From the NCBI GenBank assembly GCA_937922235.1, contig CAKZVC010000057.1, positions 1 through 64,000 on the forward strand: a DNA stretch of 64,000 bases, given 5' to 3'. The stretch's first letter is position 1; every line of letters begins with the position of its first letter. The position numbers and the translations under genes are program-made. Below the pieces are notes generated by a model. It was not told the DNA's origin. It made no database searches and was given only the letters and a program-made list of their open reading frames with translations. The DNA is from an uncultured Acidimicrobiales bacterium (lineage in GTDB: Bacteria > Actinomycetota > Acidimicrobiia > Acidimicrobiales > SHLQ01). This document shows, one piece after another, positions 8,946 through 17,869 of the stretch.

Positions 8946-9398
8946 GTGAGTGCAGCGGATCGAAGACGTCAGCTACAAGATTCGCTGTCCGATGGTCAGA
9001 TCGACGCGGCCTGTGTTCTGGCGACCGGTCCGGAACCGGGCCTGGAAGTGATCACTGGCCTGCCGTTCCTCCTGGTTGGCATGCTCATTGGCAATTCCAT
9101 CGTCGTGCTGGTGCTATTGCTTCTTGCGGGATGTGCCGTGCTTGCGCGGCGTCAGTCAGTGACAGCGATTGTGTCCAATGGAGATCTTCTCGTCTTCAGA
9201 AACTCTCGACTCAATGGAGGAAAACCCGTGCTGGGCAGCGAGCAGCCTGCACTTCCACTCGACCAGGTGAGCCTTCGCGTGCTCAAGAGCTCGACTACCA
9301 CCATCAACGTGTTGCTGAACGGTGAAAAGTATTGGGCTGGGCCGCGCGACGTATCGGATATGCGCAAGTTGATCGATGTGATCGACGCAGCGCAGTGA
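8946..9398 (+). CDS. Small membrane protein next to type VII-like genes, unknown function
   Basis: About 150 residues. An N-terminal hydrophilic helix (SAADRRRQLQDSLSD) is followed by one long or two short transmembrane segments (about residues 30-65) and then a C-terminal soluble beta-rich domain, ending ADGDAAQ-like in ISDMRKLIDVIDAAQ-type sequence. The frame is open upstream to 8826 but that part looks non-coding. GTG at 8946 is the likeliest start. An 18-codon ORF begins with ATG at 8893 behind GGTGGA and ends in a TGA that overlaps this GTG (GTGA), so coupled translation or a frameshift is possible. Its position between a WXG protein and an EssC-like ATPase suggests an accessory secretion or membrane function, but there is no recognised family. 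Confidence 0.55.
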   Translation: MSAADRRRQLQDSLSDGQIDAACVLATGPEPGLEVITGLPFLLVGMLIGNSIVVLVLLLLAGCAVLARRQSVTAIVSNGDLLVFRNSRLNGGKPVLGSEQPALPLDQVSLRVLKSSTTTINVLLNGEKYWAGPRDVSDMRKLIDVIDAAQ

Positions 9399-9491
9399 CG
9401 GCTCAACCCTGACGGGCTTCCCGCCGTTCGCTTCGCTCACTAACCCCGAGCGTGTTGCTTACGCCCCAAACGTCGCCGTCGAAATACCGCT

Positions 9492-12400
9492 TTACCGTGC
9501 GAGTTGGATTACGTGAGCTTCGCCGGCTCCAACGAGGTAGCCGCGGCCTGGGAGGTCTGGCAGTCGTTCGCCTCGTGGCAGGCGGACGCCAAGTAGGTCG
9601 CCGTCCGTGCTGGTGTCCGCTTGGAGCAAGATTCCAGTTCCGGATGCCCGCACGAAGCGGGTCCAGTGGCCGTACGCCTGGCGAGCTACCGACGATCGCA
9701 TGGCCGCGATAATCGTGACATTCGGCGGGGCGTTCTTCGCAAGGTCGACGAGGGGGCCGTCTTCCACGTCGATGCGTTCGGCGTCATCGACGATGAGGAT
9801 CCAGCGACGCGAGTCCTCTTGAGCGGTGGTAAGCACTCGGCTGAGACCGTCTATGGCCCCGTGCGCGTCGAATACGCCAGCGGAGAACAGTTCGGCGATC
9901 GGCCCTGGAGCGACGCCGACGAGCACAAGGTCGGGATGGTCAGCGCGAAGTTCTTGTGCGATGAGCGTCAGCGCGCTGGTTCGGCCACTTCCCGACGGGC
10001 CGCAAATGGACGCATGTTCGCCAGCGCGAACGGTCAGTTGAGTAACACGACGGGTTGCGTCGTCAATGCCGACCGGAATCAGAAGGTTCGGCGAGATCGA
10101 GGTAGGCGAGTCGGCGAGCACCGACCGTTCGATGTTGGAATCGAGCGGTGTGATGTCGGGAAGCTCCTCGATCTGCACACAGTCAGCGGGGTCGATGCTG
10201 TCTTCCCACATGACCATCTGCACGACCATCGCATCGCTCCCCCACATTGCCCGTCCGGGCACGAAGTTCGGCACGGCTGCCGGGCGGACACCGATATCGG
10301 CAAAGGCCGTTGGGTCTGACTGTTCGAGCATGATTCGCTCGGTCGCTACCGTCCATGTGTTCCGTGGAACATCGCCGCGGCGAGCTGCGCCGATAATCGT
10401 CACGATGCCGACAGCGGGGCCGTCGCGCACGATTCGTTCCCACAGATCGCCATTCGGTGAACCAACAGCCAAGTCGTTGGTTTCGACGAACGACGCCATT
10501 CCGTCGATAGCGACAACCATCAGCGGTAGCGCCTCGACGAGGTCTCGGGGAAGCTGACGGCGACCGTCGAGTGCTTCGCTCAGCAGCGAGAAGAGTCGAG
10601 CGTGACGAGCCTCGTCGTTCGCGGCGATCACCGGAGAGACGTGGGGGTAGGCATCAATTCCGGTGAGGCCACCGGCGGCGTGATCAACAGGGAACACCCA
10701 CACCGACCTCGACGACGTGAGGTTTCCAAGGCCAGCGATGAGGCTTCGGACCGAGGTGCTGACGCCGCTCCCCAACGCTCCAACGACGATCATTCCACCT
10801 TCGTGAGGCGCCCACGTGCGCATCACACGACGTTGGTGCGCTGGGTCATCGCCGAGTGCGACACGGAGCCGACCGAACGCCCGGGCTTCATCAGCGGTAA
10901 CAGCCTGATCGAGTTCAACATCAACAACCGCCGACGCATCAGCAGTGTCTGGAAGTGCTGGCAACCACGGACGGCGTGGCTCTCCTCCCCGAGTTGGGGT
11001 GTTGAGGATCGTCTCGACGATGAGCTCGAGCTCGGTCGTATCGTCGCTTGCCTCGACTTGTGGGAACTCGGGTCCTTGCCCAGTGCCGATCGGGACTTCG
11101 GCAATGCGCACGGGAGGAAGGTCGGCACCAGCGGGTCCGGAGAGGAACCCCGACTGCACGACGGCAAGTTCGCCTTCGCCGGTTCGCACATAGGCACGTC
11201 CTGGGGTGGAACGTGAGAGCTCGGCCGCTGTTGGCTTGTCGATCACGTCGATCGAATCGGCAGGGTCTTGCATGCGAAGGGCGATGCGAAGGTTGGTGTT
11301 GGCCCGAATGTTTGCGTCGACTGCGCCTGCGGGGCGCTGGGTCGCAAGGACGAGGTGCACGCCAAGGCTTCGTCCGCGCTGAGCGATTCCGATCAGCGCC
11401 GACACGAAGTCGGGCAGCTCGGTGCGAAGCGTTGCGAACTCGTCGATCAGCACGACGAGCCGAGGAAGCGCTCCCTCGGGCGAACCGGCCTGACGGTAGT
11501 CGGCAATGTCCTTCGCAGCGACCGAACGCAATACCGCTTCGCGGTGGTGGAGCTCGGCTTCGAGCGACAACAACGCCCGTTCAGCGAGATGGTCGTCAAG
11601 GTCAGTAACCATGCCAACAACATGGGGCAACCGCGCACAGGCATCGAACGCCGAACCGCCTTTGTAGTCGATCAGCACGAAGACCAAGTCGGCGGGGTCG
11701 TAGTTGGCCGCGAGACCAACGATAAATGTCCGCAGGAGTTCGGACTTACCCGAACCCGTCGTACCCGCCACGAGCGCGTGCGGGCCATCGCTCACCATGT
11801 CGATGAGCATCGAGCCTTGCTCGCCGATCCCGATCGAGGTCTGAAGCTTGTCTGTGCGTGTGCTCAGGATCCATCGACGTTCGATGACGTCGGGGCTCAG
11901 CGGGCCCAACAAGTCCTCGGCCCGGACGATCCGCGGGACGTCGCCTCCGGGCATGGGAAGCTCGGGGTCTTCGAACCGTGCGAGCTGACGTGCGAGGTCC
12001 CCGGCAACACTCATCGGGGCGATATCGAGAATTCCTGATTCGTTTCGACCCGGTTCCCGAGGGAACGTGAGTGCAAGACCGCCGTCGATCGAAGAGATAC
12101 TCGCAACCGATGCGGTTGAAGCAGGCAGCTGGTCGATGGTGTTCGCGAGCACGATGCCGAACACGTTGCTATCCGGGCGCTCAAGCAGGCGACGCACAGG
12201 GCTGGATCGCCGGTGAAGCAGTTCGAGGTCGTCGATGATGAAGAGCCACCCGGGAGCGAACGCTTCGTGAAAGCGGTTGGACTCGAGTTGGTCAAGAATC
12301 CCGGAGACGAACGATGAGGCTGCGTCGCCGGCGAGGATCATGCTTGCCTCAGTGGCGGTGCGGGCGTGCGGCAGCCAATGCGCCCAAGACCACTCGTCGA

Positions 12401-13682
12401 CGCGTGCGTCAGACGTAAGGACCGCTATGCGAAAGTCGGCCGGGCCGTGGTGCGTGGCGAGCTGAAGTGTTAGCGCCCGTGCTGCGCCGTCCCGAAGCTC
12501 TTGTTCACCAACGACCGCAAGCGGGCCTTCTCGAAGGTCGGCGATGAGTTCGACATTTGTGAGCGAACGGTGCTCATCGAGCATTGCCTCAACGTCCATG
12601 GCAACAGCATCGCTGTCAGCCTTCGTTGGAGGGTTGAAGCTGATCTTGCCAACTCCGACTCGGACGTTCAGTGCGTCGCCGTCGAGAAGGCGCCGCTCCC
12701 ACAGTCGTGTAGAAGGAAGCTCGATCCGTCGGCGGACCTCGAGCAGATCAGGCCCAATTGCGGCGCGCCGTTCCCGCTCGTACGTAGCTGCATGCGCCAG
12801 CTGTCGTTTGAGGGTGGCCATCGATTCACGGTGGGTGCGCACATCGCCTTCGCTCTCGCGCTTGACCCGCCGCCTCCCTGACAGCCAGTTGCCGATCGCC
12901 ATGACTGGCGACAGCAGCGCGAATATTGCGTAGTACCACGAGCCAAGAACGAGCACCATCACTGCCCCGAACACGATCGGCACGATCAATGACACCATGG
13001 TCAGGATCGGAGCCGTTCGTTCCGCTGGCCGGTTCGGCAGGACGATCGGGTCGAGCTCGGGTGGTAGTGGCGTGCGAGGAGGACGATTGAGCAGCACCTT
13101 GCCACGATCGTCAGCATGATCAGCCCCGACACCGAGAGGCTGATCGGTCGTGTCGACCTCGCGAATCGTAAGTGTCGATGAACCAACACGGATTGGCACG
13201 TCGACGTCGACATTCGTTGGCTTCGAAATCGATTTGTCGCCGACCCATGTGCCGTTGAGCGAGTCGAGGTCGTCAACGACGAACCTGTTCTCCGGAAGAC
13301 GTTCGATGATGGCGTGCGCGGTGGACACATTTGGGTTGTCGATGGCGAGCTCGTTCTGCTCACTGCGACCAACGCCGAGGTAGCCAACGCTGTCGATGTT
13401 GCGTACTGACCCAGCGCCGGGTCCGCCGGTGACGCCAGCCCAGGTCTTCCCAATTCCCGACCGCAGATTCGACGTGGACCCAAGCGAGGCAATCCGCGAC
13501 CCTTCGGAGAAGGCGATGTCGCTCAGCGGAGTGTCGGGGAGGTGCACGACACCGTCGACGGTCAGTGCAGTAGCAGGGTCGAACTGCAGCTCACCTGCGA
13601 GGTCGCGGGCCGTTGCGTGTTCGCCATCGATGGAGACGACGACCGATCGAGAGCGATCGGGATACTCGACATGTAACCGCAC
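9492..13682 (-). CDS. FHA-FtsK/SpoIIIE ATPase, EssC/EccC-like type VII secretion motor
   Basis: A 1396-residue membrane ATPase. Residues about 98-170 form an FHA domain (GRSEQNELAIDNPNVSTAH...SLNGT). Two adjacent transmembrane helices lie at about 226-265. Three FtsK/SpoIIIE-like ATPase modules follow. The first has an intact Walker A GTTGSGKS (about 640-647) and Walker B LVVLIDEF (about 742-749), plus ATQRP. The second (GALGSGVS, about 968-975) and third (GPSGSGRT, about 1228-1235) have lost the Walker A lysine. The FHA-TM-ATPase(x3) layout is that of EssC, the motor of Firmicutes-type T7SSb, rather than mycobacterial EccC. The start is a GTG at 13682 with GGAGGGCGA directly upstream. The WXG-type protein at 8203-8700 is the natural substrate candidate. 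Confidence 0.88.
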   Translation of the reverse strand: MRLHVEYPDRSRSVVVSIDGEHATARDLAGELQFDPATALTVDGVVHLPDTPLSDIAFSEGSRIASLGSTSNLRSGIGKTWAGVTGGPGAGSVRNIDSVGYLGVGRSEQNELAIDNPNVSTAHAIIERLPENRFVVDDLDSLNGTWVGDKSISKPTNVDVDVPIRVGSSTLTIREVDTTDQPLGVGADHADDRGKVLLNRPPRTPLPPELDPIVLPNRPAERTAPILTMVSLIVPIVFGAVMVLVLGSWYYAIFALLSPVMAIGNWLSGRRRVKRESEGDVRTHRESMATLKRQLAHAATYERERRAAIGPDLLEVRRRIELPSTRLWERRLLDGDALNVRVGVGKISFNPPTKADSDAVAMDVEAMLDEHRSLTNVELIADLREGPLAVVGEQELRDGAARALTLQLATHHGPADFRIAVLTSDARVDEWSWAHWLPHARTATEASMILAGDAASSFVSGILDQLESNRFHEAFAPGWLFIIDDLELLHRRSSPVRRLLERPDSNVFGIVLANTIDQLPASTASVASISSIDGGLALTFPREPGRNESGILDIAPMSVAGDLARQLARFEDPELPMPGGDVPRIVRAEDLLGPLSPDVIERRWILSTRTDKLQTSIGIGEQGSMLIDMVSDGPHALVAGTTGSGKSELLRTFIVGLAANYDPADLVFVLIDYKGGSAFDACARLPHVVGMVTDLDDHLAERALLSLEAELHHREAVLRSVAAKDIADYRQAGSPEGALPRLVVLIDEFATLRTELPDFVSALIGIAQRGRSLGVHLVLATQRPAGAVDANIRANTNLRIALRMQDPADSIDVIDKPTAAELSRSTPGRAYVRTGEGELAVVQSGFLSGPAGADLPPVRIAEVPIGTGQGPEFPQVEASDDTTELELIVETILNTPTRGGEPRRPWLPALPDTADASAVVDVELDQAVTADEARAFGRLRVALGDDPAHQRRVMRTWAPHEGGMIVVGALGSGVSTSVRSLIAGLGNLTSSRSVWVFPVDHAAGGLTGIDAYPHVSPVIAANDEARHARLFSLLSEALDGRRQLPRDLVEALPLMVVAIDGMASFVETNDLAVGSPNGDLWERIVRDGPAVGIVTIIGAARRGDVPRNTWTVATERIMLEQSDPTAFADIGVRPAAVPNFVPGRAMWGSDAMVVQMVMWEDSIDPADCVQIEELPDITPLDSNIERSVLADSPTSISPNLLIPVGIDDATRRVTQLTVRAGEHASICGPSGSGRTSALTLIAQELRADHPDLVLVGVAPGPIAELFSAGVFDAHGAIDGLSRVLTTAQEDSRRWILIVDDAERIDVEDGPLVDLAKNAPPNVTIIAAMRSSVARQAYGHWTRFVRASGTGILLQADTSTDGDLLGVRLPRGERLPDLPGRGYLVGAGEAHVIQLAR

Positions 13683-13778
13683 TCGCCCTCCGTTTCCGCG
13701 ACTCTTGGACCTATCCAGAGGGTAAAGCCACCAATGGTGTGGCCTCGATAGGTCAATGAGCCCACGAAGAGCAAGGGA

Positions 13779-15023
13779 CTATCGCTGGAGAGCGACGACT
13801 ACCTCTGCGTGGCTGGTGTCGTGGAAGGCATCGATGACCTGCACGGATTCGATTGCGTAGCCCTCGGCGGCCAGGAGTTGTACGTCTCGGCCGAGCGAGC
13901 CGGTGTCGCACGATACGAGAACAAAGCGGTCGGCGCTGCACCCCATGAGGGCATCGACACCGCCGCGCCCGAGCCCTGCCCGGGCCGGATCTGCAATGAC
14001 GGTGTTCGCCGGGAAGGCCAGCCAGTCGTCGACAGCCTCGGTGACGACAGCGGCGTCGTCGAGGTGTTCGAGGTTGACGCGGGCGTCAGCGGTCGAGCTC
14101 ATCGACTGTTCGACCGCAACGACCGAACGAGCGGTTGCGCCGACCGTGCCAGCGAACAAGCCGATGCCTGCGTACGCGTCGACGAGGTCTCGATCGGTGA
14201 GGTCGCCAGCGGCGAAGGTGACCGCGTCGACAAGCGCCGACGCCACCTGTGGCCCGGCCTGAAAGAACGAGCTTGCGGACACCTGCCAGTCTCGTCCGCC
14301 AGCGTGCTCGGTCATGTGGGTCTTCGCTCCATTGTCTTTCGCAATGATGCTGAGGGCGCCGACCGGCTCGACCATCGAGGCATCGACGGCCGCAGGGTCG
14401 CCGTTGACCATAACGAACGCGTCCTTGGTCAGATCGCTGATGCGGATGACCGCTTCGTTGCCTGCCCCGGACGTGAACCGGACGTTGGTGATCAGGTTCT
14501 CGAGCTGCGGGTGCACGACCAGGCACGTGTCGGGGACGATCGTGTCGTGGCTCGAGCGACGCCGGTAGCCAGCGCGAAGTCCGTCGATCTTGAGCCGAAC
14601 CGTCGTGCGGTAGCGGTCGGGGATCTCGGTGTGCCTGACCGCCGAGCCGACTGCGAGCGCAGCGTCAACGACGTCAGCATCCATGCGCCCGATGCGGACC
14701 ATCGCGTCACGCACGACGTGCTCTTTGATCTGGCGCTGGGTTTCGGCCGTGGCGTGGGCGAGATCGCATCCGCCGCAGCCACTGTGATGGGTTGGGCATG
14801 CAGGTTCACGCCGGCCTGGAGCTGGGTCGAGGACCTCGATGACATGGCCACGTGCAAACGATTTCTTCTGCGTGGTGAGCTGCACCCGGACGGTCTCGCC
14901 AGCCAAGCCACCGTCGCAGAACACCACACGGCCGTCGTCACCGTGACCTACTGCTGAGCCACCGTTGGCTGGCCGTTCGAGAGCAAGTTCGATCGGTTCG
15001 GACTGTTTCGATGGCTTCGTCAT
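13779..15023 (-). CDS. TrmA/RumA-family RNA (uracil-5-)-methyltransferase
   Basis: SAM-dependent m5U methyltransferase of the RlmD/RumA/TrmA superfamily. An N-terminal TRAM domain (about residues 10-65) is followed by Cys residues in SGCGGCDLAH (possible Fe-S ligands with the preceding Cys), a SAM-binding segment DAYAGIGLFAG, DPARAGLG, and the catalytic-cysteine motif LVSCDTGSLGRDVQLL. The C-terminal part carries the general-base region. The frame is open to 15050, but the ATG at 15023 (MTKPSKQSEP) fits family N-termini better. It is divergent from rpe. The target, rRNA or tRNA uridine, cannot be assigned. Confidence 0.87.
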   Translation of the reverse strand: MTKPSKQSEPIELALERPANGGSAVGHGDDGRVVFCDGGLAGETVRVQLTTQKKSFARGHVIEVLDPAPGRREPACPTHHSGCGGCDLAHATAETQRQIKEHVVRDAMVRIGRMDADVVDAALAVGSAVRHTEIPDRYRTTVRLKIDGLRAGYRRRSSHDTIVPDTCLVVHPQLENLITNVRFTSGAGNEAVIRISDLTKDAFVMVNGDPAAVDASMVEPVGALSIIAKDNGAKTHMTEHAGGRDWQVSASSFFQAGPQVASALVDAVTFAAGDLTDRDLVDAYAGIGLFAGTVGATARSVVAVEQSMSSTADARVNLEHLDDAAVVTEAVDDWLAFPANTVIADPARAGLGRGGVDALMGCSADRFVLVSCDTGSLGRDVQLLAAEGYAIESVQVIDAFHDTSHAEVVVALQR

Positions 15024-15071
15024 CGTCGCAGGATACGGGACTCGGGCCACCGACGCTCTAGGGTCCGTGGA

Positions 15072-15743
15072 ATGTCACGTCCGATCGAAATCGTGCCCTC
15101 TGTTCTTCCCGCTGACTTCTCCAATTTGGGAGAGGAATGTCGACGTCTCGGCGATGCCGGAGTCGACCGAATTCAGTGGGATGTTATGGACGGCAACTTT
15201 GTGCCGAACCTGACGTTCGGTCCTGATGTCATCGCTGCTTGCCGGCCACACACCGACGTCCGGTTCGAGGCCCATCTGATGGTTGCCGACCCGGATCTCA
15301 TGGCGAAGCAGTACATCGACGCTGGGTGTGATCTGTTGATCGTTCATGCTGAAACGTCGAAGCATTTGCACCGGACGTTGGCGAACGTGGCCGAGCTCGG
15401 CGGCAACGCCGCTGTTGCGCTGAACCCGTCCACACCGCTCAGCGAGATCGAGCATGTCCTCGACCTGGTCGAGATGGTGCTGATCATGACGGTGAACCCC
15501 GGCTTCGGTGGCCAGAAGTACATCAAGACGATGGAACCGAAGATCGCGGCATGCCGGGCAATGCTCGACGCCAGCGGCCACGACATCGACCTCGAGGTCG
15601 ACGGCGGCATCAGCAAGGACACCATCGCGGGCGCAGCCAGCGCCGGCGCCAACGTCCTCATCTCAGGCAGCGCACTGTTCCGCTACCCCACCCTCGCCGA
15701 AGGCGTAGCCGAGCTCCGCTCCCTCGCCGAAGCAGCGCGGTAG
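15072..15743 (+). CDS. rpe: Ribulose-phosphate 3-epimerase
   Basis: Cytosolic TIM-barrel enzyme of the pentose phosphate pathway interconverting ribulose-5-P and xylulose-5-P. The 223-residue length is normal. Signatures are VPSVLPADFSNLGEE, the catalytic IQWDVMDGNFVPNLTFGP (metal-binding Asp), the FEAHLMV histidine, the MTVNPGFGGQKYI loop and the LEVDGGI second catalytic Asp. Starts at ATG 15072, 48 bp from the divergent methyltransferase. Confidence 0.96.
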   Translation: MSRPIEIVPSVLPADFSNLGEECRRLGDAGVDRIQWDVMDGNFVPNLTFGPDVIAACRPHTDVRFEAHLMVADPDLMAKQYIDAGCDLLIVHAETSKHLHRTLANVAELGGNAAVALNPSTPLSEIEHVLDLVEMVLIMTVNPGFGGQKYIKTMEPKIAACRAMLDASGHDIDLEVDGGISKDTIAGAASAGANVLISGSALFRYPTLAEGVAELRSLAEAAR

Positions 15744-15919
15744 TTGTACGGCCAATCGGCCATCTACTAAGACGTCTGCAGCACGTACCGATCGACCACA
15801 TTTCGGAGAACACATTCGGCGATCTCAATTCAGGCATGTTCTGCTTATCGACCCAGGTGCGCACCTCGAACCGAACATGGGGCAAGCGTTCGCAACCTAC
15901 GCATCCACACATCGTTCGA

Positions 15920-17182
15920 CTAGGATCGAAGAGCGGCGATCGGTTCGATACTCGCAGCTTTCAATGCTGGGTAGAGACCGGCAATAAGCCCAACAATTGC
16001 ACCAGCGAACGGGGCAGCGAGTGGAATCCATTCATCGAGAATTGGGGTCCATTGGCGATTGGCCGATACGCCCACGATCACAAGAACACCAAGACTCGCC
16101 CCAATGAGCCCGGCGAGAGCGCCGAGTACCGCCGACTCGAACATGAACTGGGTCGCTATATGTCGGCGCGTTGCGCCAAGAGCCCGCCGCAAGCCGATCT
16201 CGCCAGTGCGCTCGAGCACCGAAACGAGCGTCACGTTCGCAATGCCGATTGCGCCAACAAGAAGTGAGATTCCTCCAAGAACCAGGAACAGGGCATTGAC
16301 GTCGGTCTCGACGCTTCGCCGAACCGAACCTGCTGACAGTGGCACGGCAACGCGCAGCAGCTCGGGGCTGTTTGGGGCAAGTGCGAGAGCGGCTTGGGAG
16401 CCAATGAGTTGGGCAGCTCCGACATCGACATCGATGTGCACTTCGGCGGGAGCTGCAAGTTGCAGGTTCGCTCGGGCCCAACCATCGGGGACGATGATGG
16501 CCGAAAGCAGATCAGGCTCACGCTCAACTTCACGAAGGATGCCAACGACAGCAAGTGTGTGCTCCCCGACGAAGATCGCCGGTTGAGCATCCACTCGGTT
16601 GATGTTCAAACGGGCTGCGGCAGCCGGGCCAAGAACCGCAACAGCATCGCTGCGTTCGTTGTGGCCATCATCAAACCAGCGTCCCGTTTCAAGCGAACCA
16701 CGGACAGCGTCGAATAAGCCGGGGCTCGCCGAGACCATCGGGATCTGAAACTCGGTCTGGCCGAGCGGGTCGACCACTGGCACCGATCGTGCCAACGCAC
16801 CATCGAGTTCTAATGGCGTCTTCGTTCCGGCGACCTTGACTCCGTTGAGGTAGCTGAGTCGGTCACCAGCGTCGAACGGCAGCGGGTTCGGGCGGCTTTC
16901 CTGTTGTCCGAAGAAACCGCCGTCGTCGAGCTTTACCTCCACTCGGGTGGCCTCGAGCTCATTGAACCTCCCGACGATCTGCCCGCCAGCTGTCTTTGCT
17001 AGTCCGAGTGTGGCCACTAACGCTGCGACACCGAGGACAGTACCAAGTGCCGTGAGCAGCGTGCGGGCTGGGCGTGCCGTCAGCGCTGCACTTGCTTCAT
17101 TCAAAAGATCGCGGACGGAGAAAACCGGCCGGGGTTTCGCCAAAGCTTGTGGCGGTGATGACTGTTTGGGAATTGAGATCAT
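15920..17182 (-). CDS. MacB/FtsX-type ABC transporter permease
   Basis: A 420-residue permease with the MacB topology: a first transmembrane helix near residues 40-62 (ARTLLTALGTVLGVAALVATLGLA), a large extracytoplasmic MacB periplasmic-core domain (about 70-290), and three C-terminal helices of the FtsX domain (VLERTGEIGLRRALGATRRHIATQF is the typical loop). Last gene of a minus-strand operon. Its ATG overlaps the ATPase stop (ATGA). With the ATPase and adaptor upstream it forms a tripartite MacAB-like peptide exporter, or a system protecting the envelope from peptides. The cargo is inferred to be the secreted peptide encoded at 22174-22428. Confidence 0.87.
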   Translation of the reverse strand: MISIPKQSSPPQALAKPRPVFSVRDLLNEASAALTARPARTLLTALGTVLGVAALVATLGLAKTAGGQIVGRFNELEATRVEVKLDDGGFFGQQESRPNPLPFDAGDRLSYLNGVKVAGTKTPLELDGALARSVPVVDPLGQTEFQIPMVSASPGLFDAVRGSLETGRWFDDGHNERSDAVAVLGPAAAARLNINRVDAQPAIFVGEHTLAVVGILREVEREPDLLSAIIVPDGWARANLQLAAPAEVHIDVDVGAAQLIGSQAALALAPNSPELLRVAVPLSAGSVRRSVETDVNALFLVLGGISLLVGAIGIANVTLVSVLERTGEIGLRRALGATRRHIATQFMFESAVLGALAGLIGASLGVLVIVGVSANRQWTPILDEWIPLAAPFAGAIVGLIAGLYPALKAASIEPIAALRS

Positions 17183-17868
17183 CGGACTACACCTTCACCC
17201 AGTGGCGTCAGCATTCCGTCATGAATACGAACACGGCGCTGCGCGCGTTCGGACACATCGTCGTCGTGGGTAATTACCGCGAGAGTTAGCCCACTGTTGT
17301 GAAGCGAATCGAAGAGTTCAAGAATCGATTCCGATGTCTTCGAATCAAGGTTACCGGTCGGCTCATCAGCAAGCAGAAGCGACGGCTCGCCAATCAGCGA
17401 CCTCGCCACCGCAACGCGTTGACGCTCGCCACCCGAGAGCGTCGTTGGATAGGCGTTCAGCCGGTGCCCGAGGCCCACGCGTGTCAATGCAGCTTCAGCG
17501 CGCTTTCGCCGGTCCACCGACCCGCCTCGCCGGTGGATCTCAGCAAGCATGACATTCTCAACAGCGGTCCGGTGACCGAGCAAATGGAACGCCTGAAATA
17601 CAAAGCCGATTCGTTCAGCGCGCATGCCGGCGCGGCCGTTGTCGTCGAGTGTTGCGGTGTCAACACCATCAAGCCAGTAGGTGCCTCCTGTCGGACGATC
17701 AAGCAACCCAAGCAGATGCAGCAGCGTCGACTTGCCCGAGCCTGACGCACCTACGATCGCGACATAGTCGTTCTCGTCAATCGTGAGATTCGATTCCTTC
17801 AGTGCCTGCACCGGCGGTGTTCCAGGGAACGTCCGCTCAACACGGTCTAGCCGGACAACAACCGACAC
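17179..17868 (-). CDS. ABC transporter ATP-binding protein (MacB/LolD type)
   Basis: Cytoplasmic ATPase partner of the adjoining FtsX-type permease. Walker A GASGSGKST, Q-loop FVFQAFHLL, signature LSGGERQR, Walker B LLLADEPTGNLD and the switch His in VITHD are all present. The frame is open to 17973, but the GTG at 17868 gives the normal N-terminus (VSVVVRLDRVERTF), lies one base after the adaptor stop and has GAGGG upstream, so it is chosen (229 aa). Confidence 0.9.
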   Translation of the reverse strand: MSVVVRLDRVERTFPGTPPVQALKESNLTIDENDYVAIVGASGSGKSTLLHLLGLLDRPTGGTYWLDGVDTATLDDNGRAGMRAERIGFVFQAFHLLGHRTAVENVMLAEIHRRGGSVDRRKRAEAALTRVGLGHRLNAYPTTLSGGERQRVAVARSLIGEPSLLLADEPTGNLDSKTSESILELFDSLHNSGLTLAVITHDDDVSERAQRRVRIHDGMLTPLGEGVVR

Positions 17869-17869
17869 G

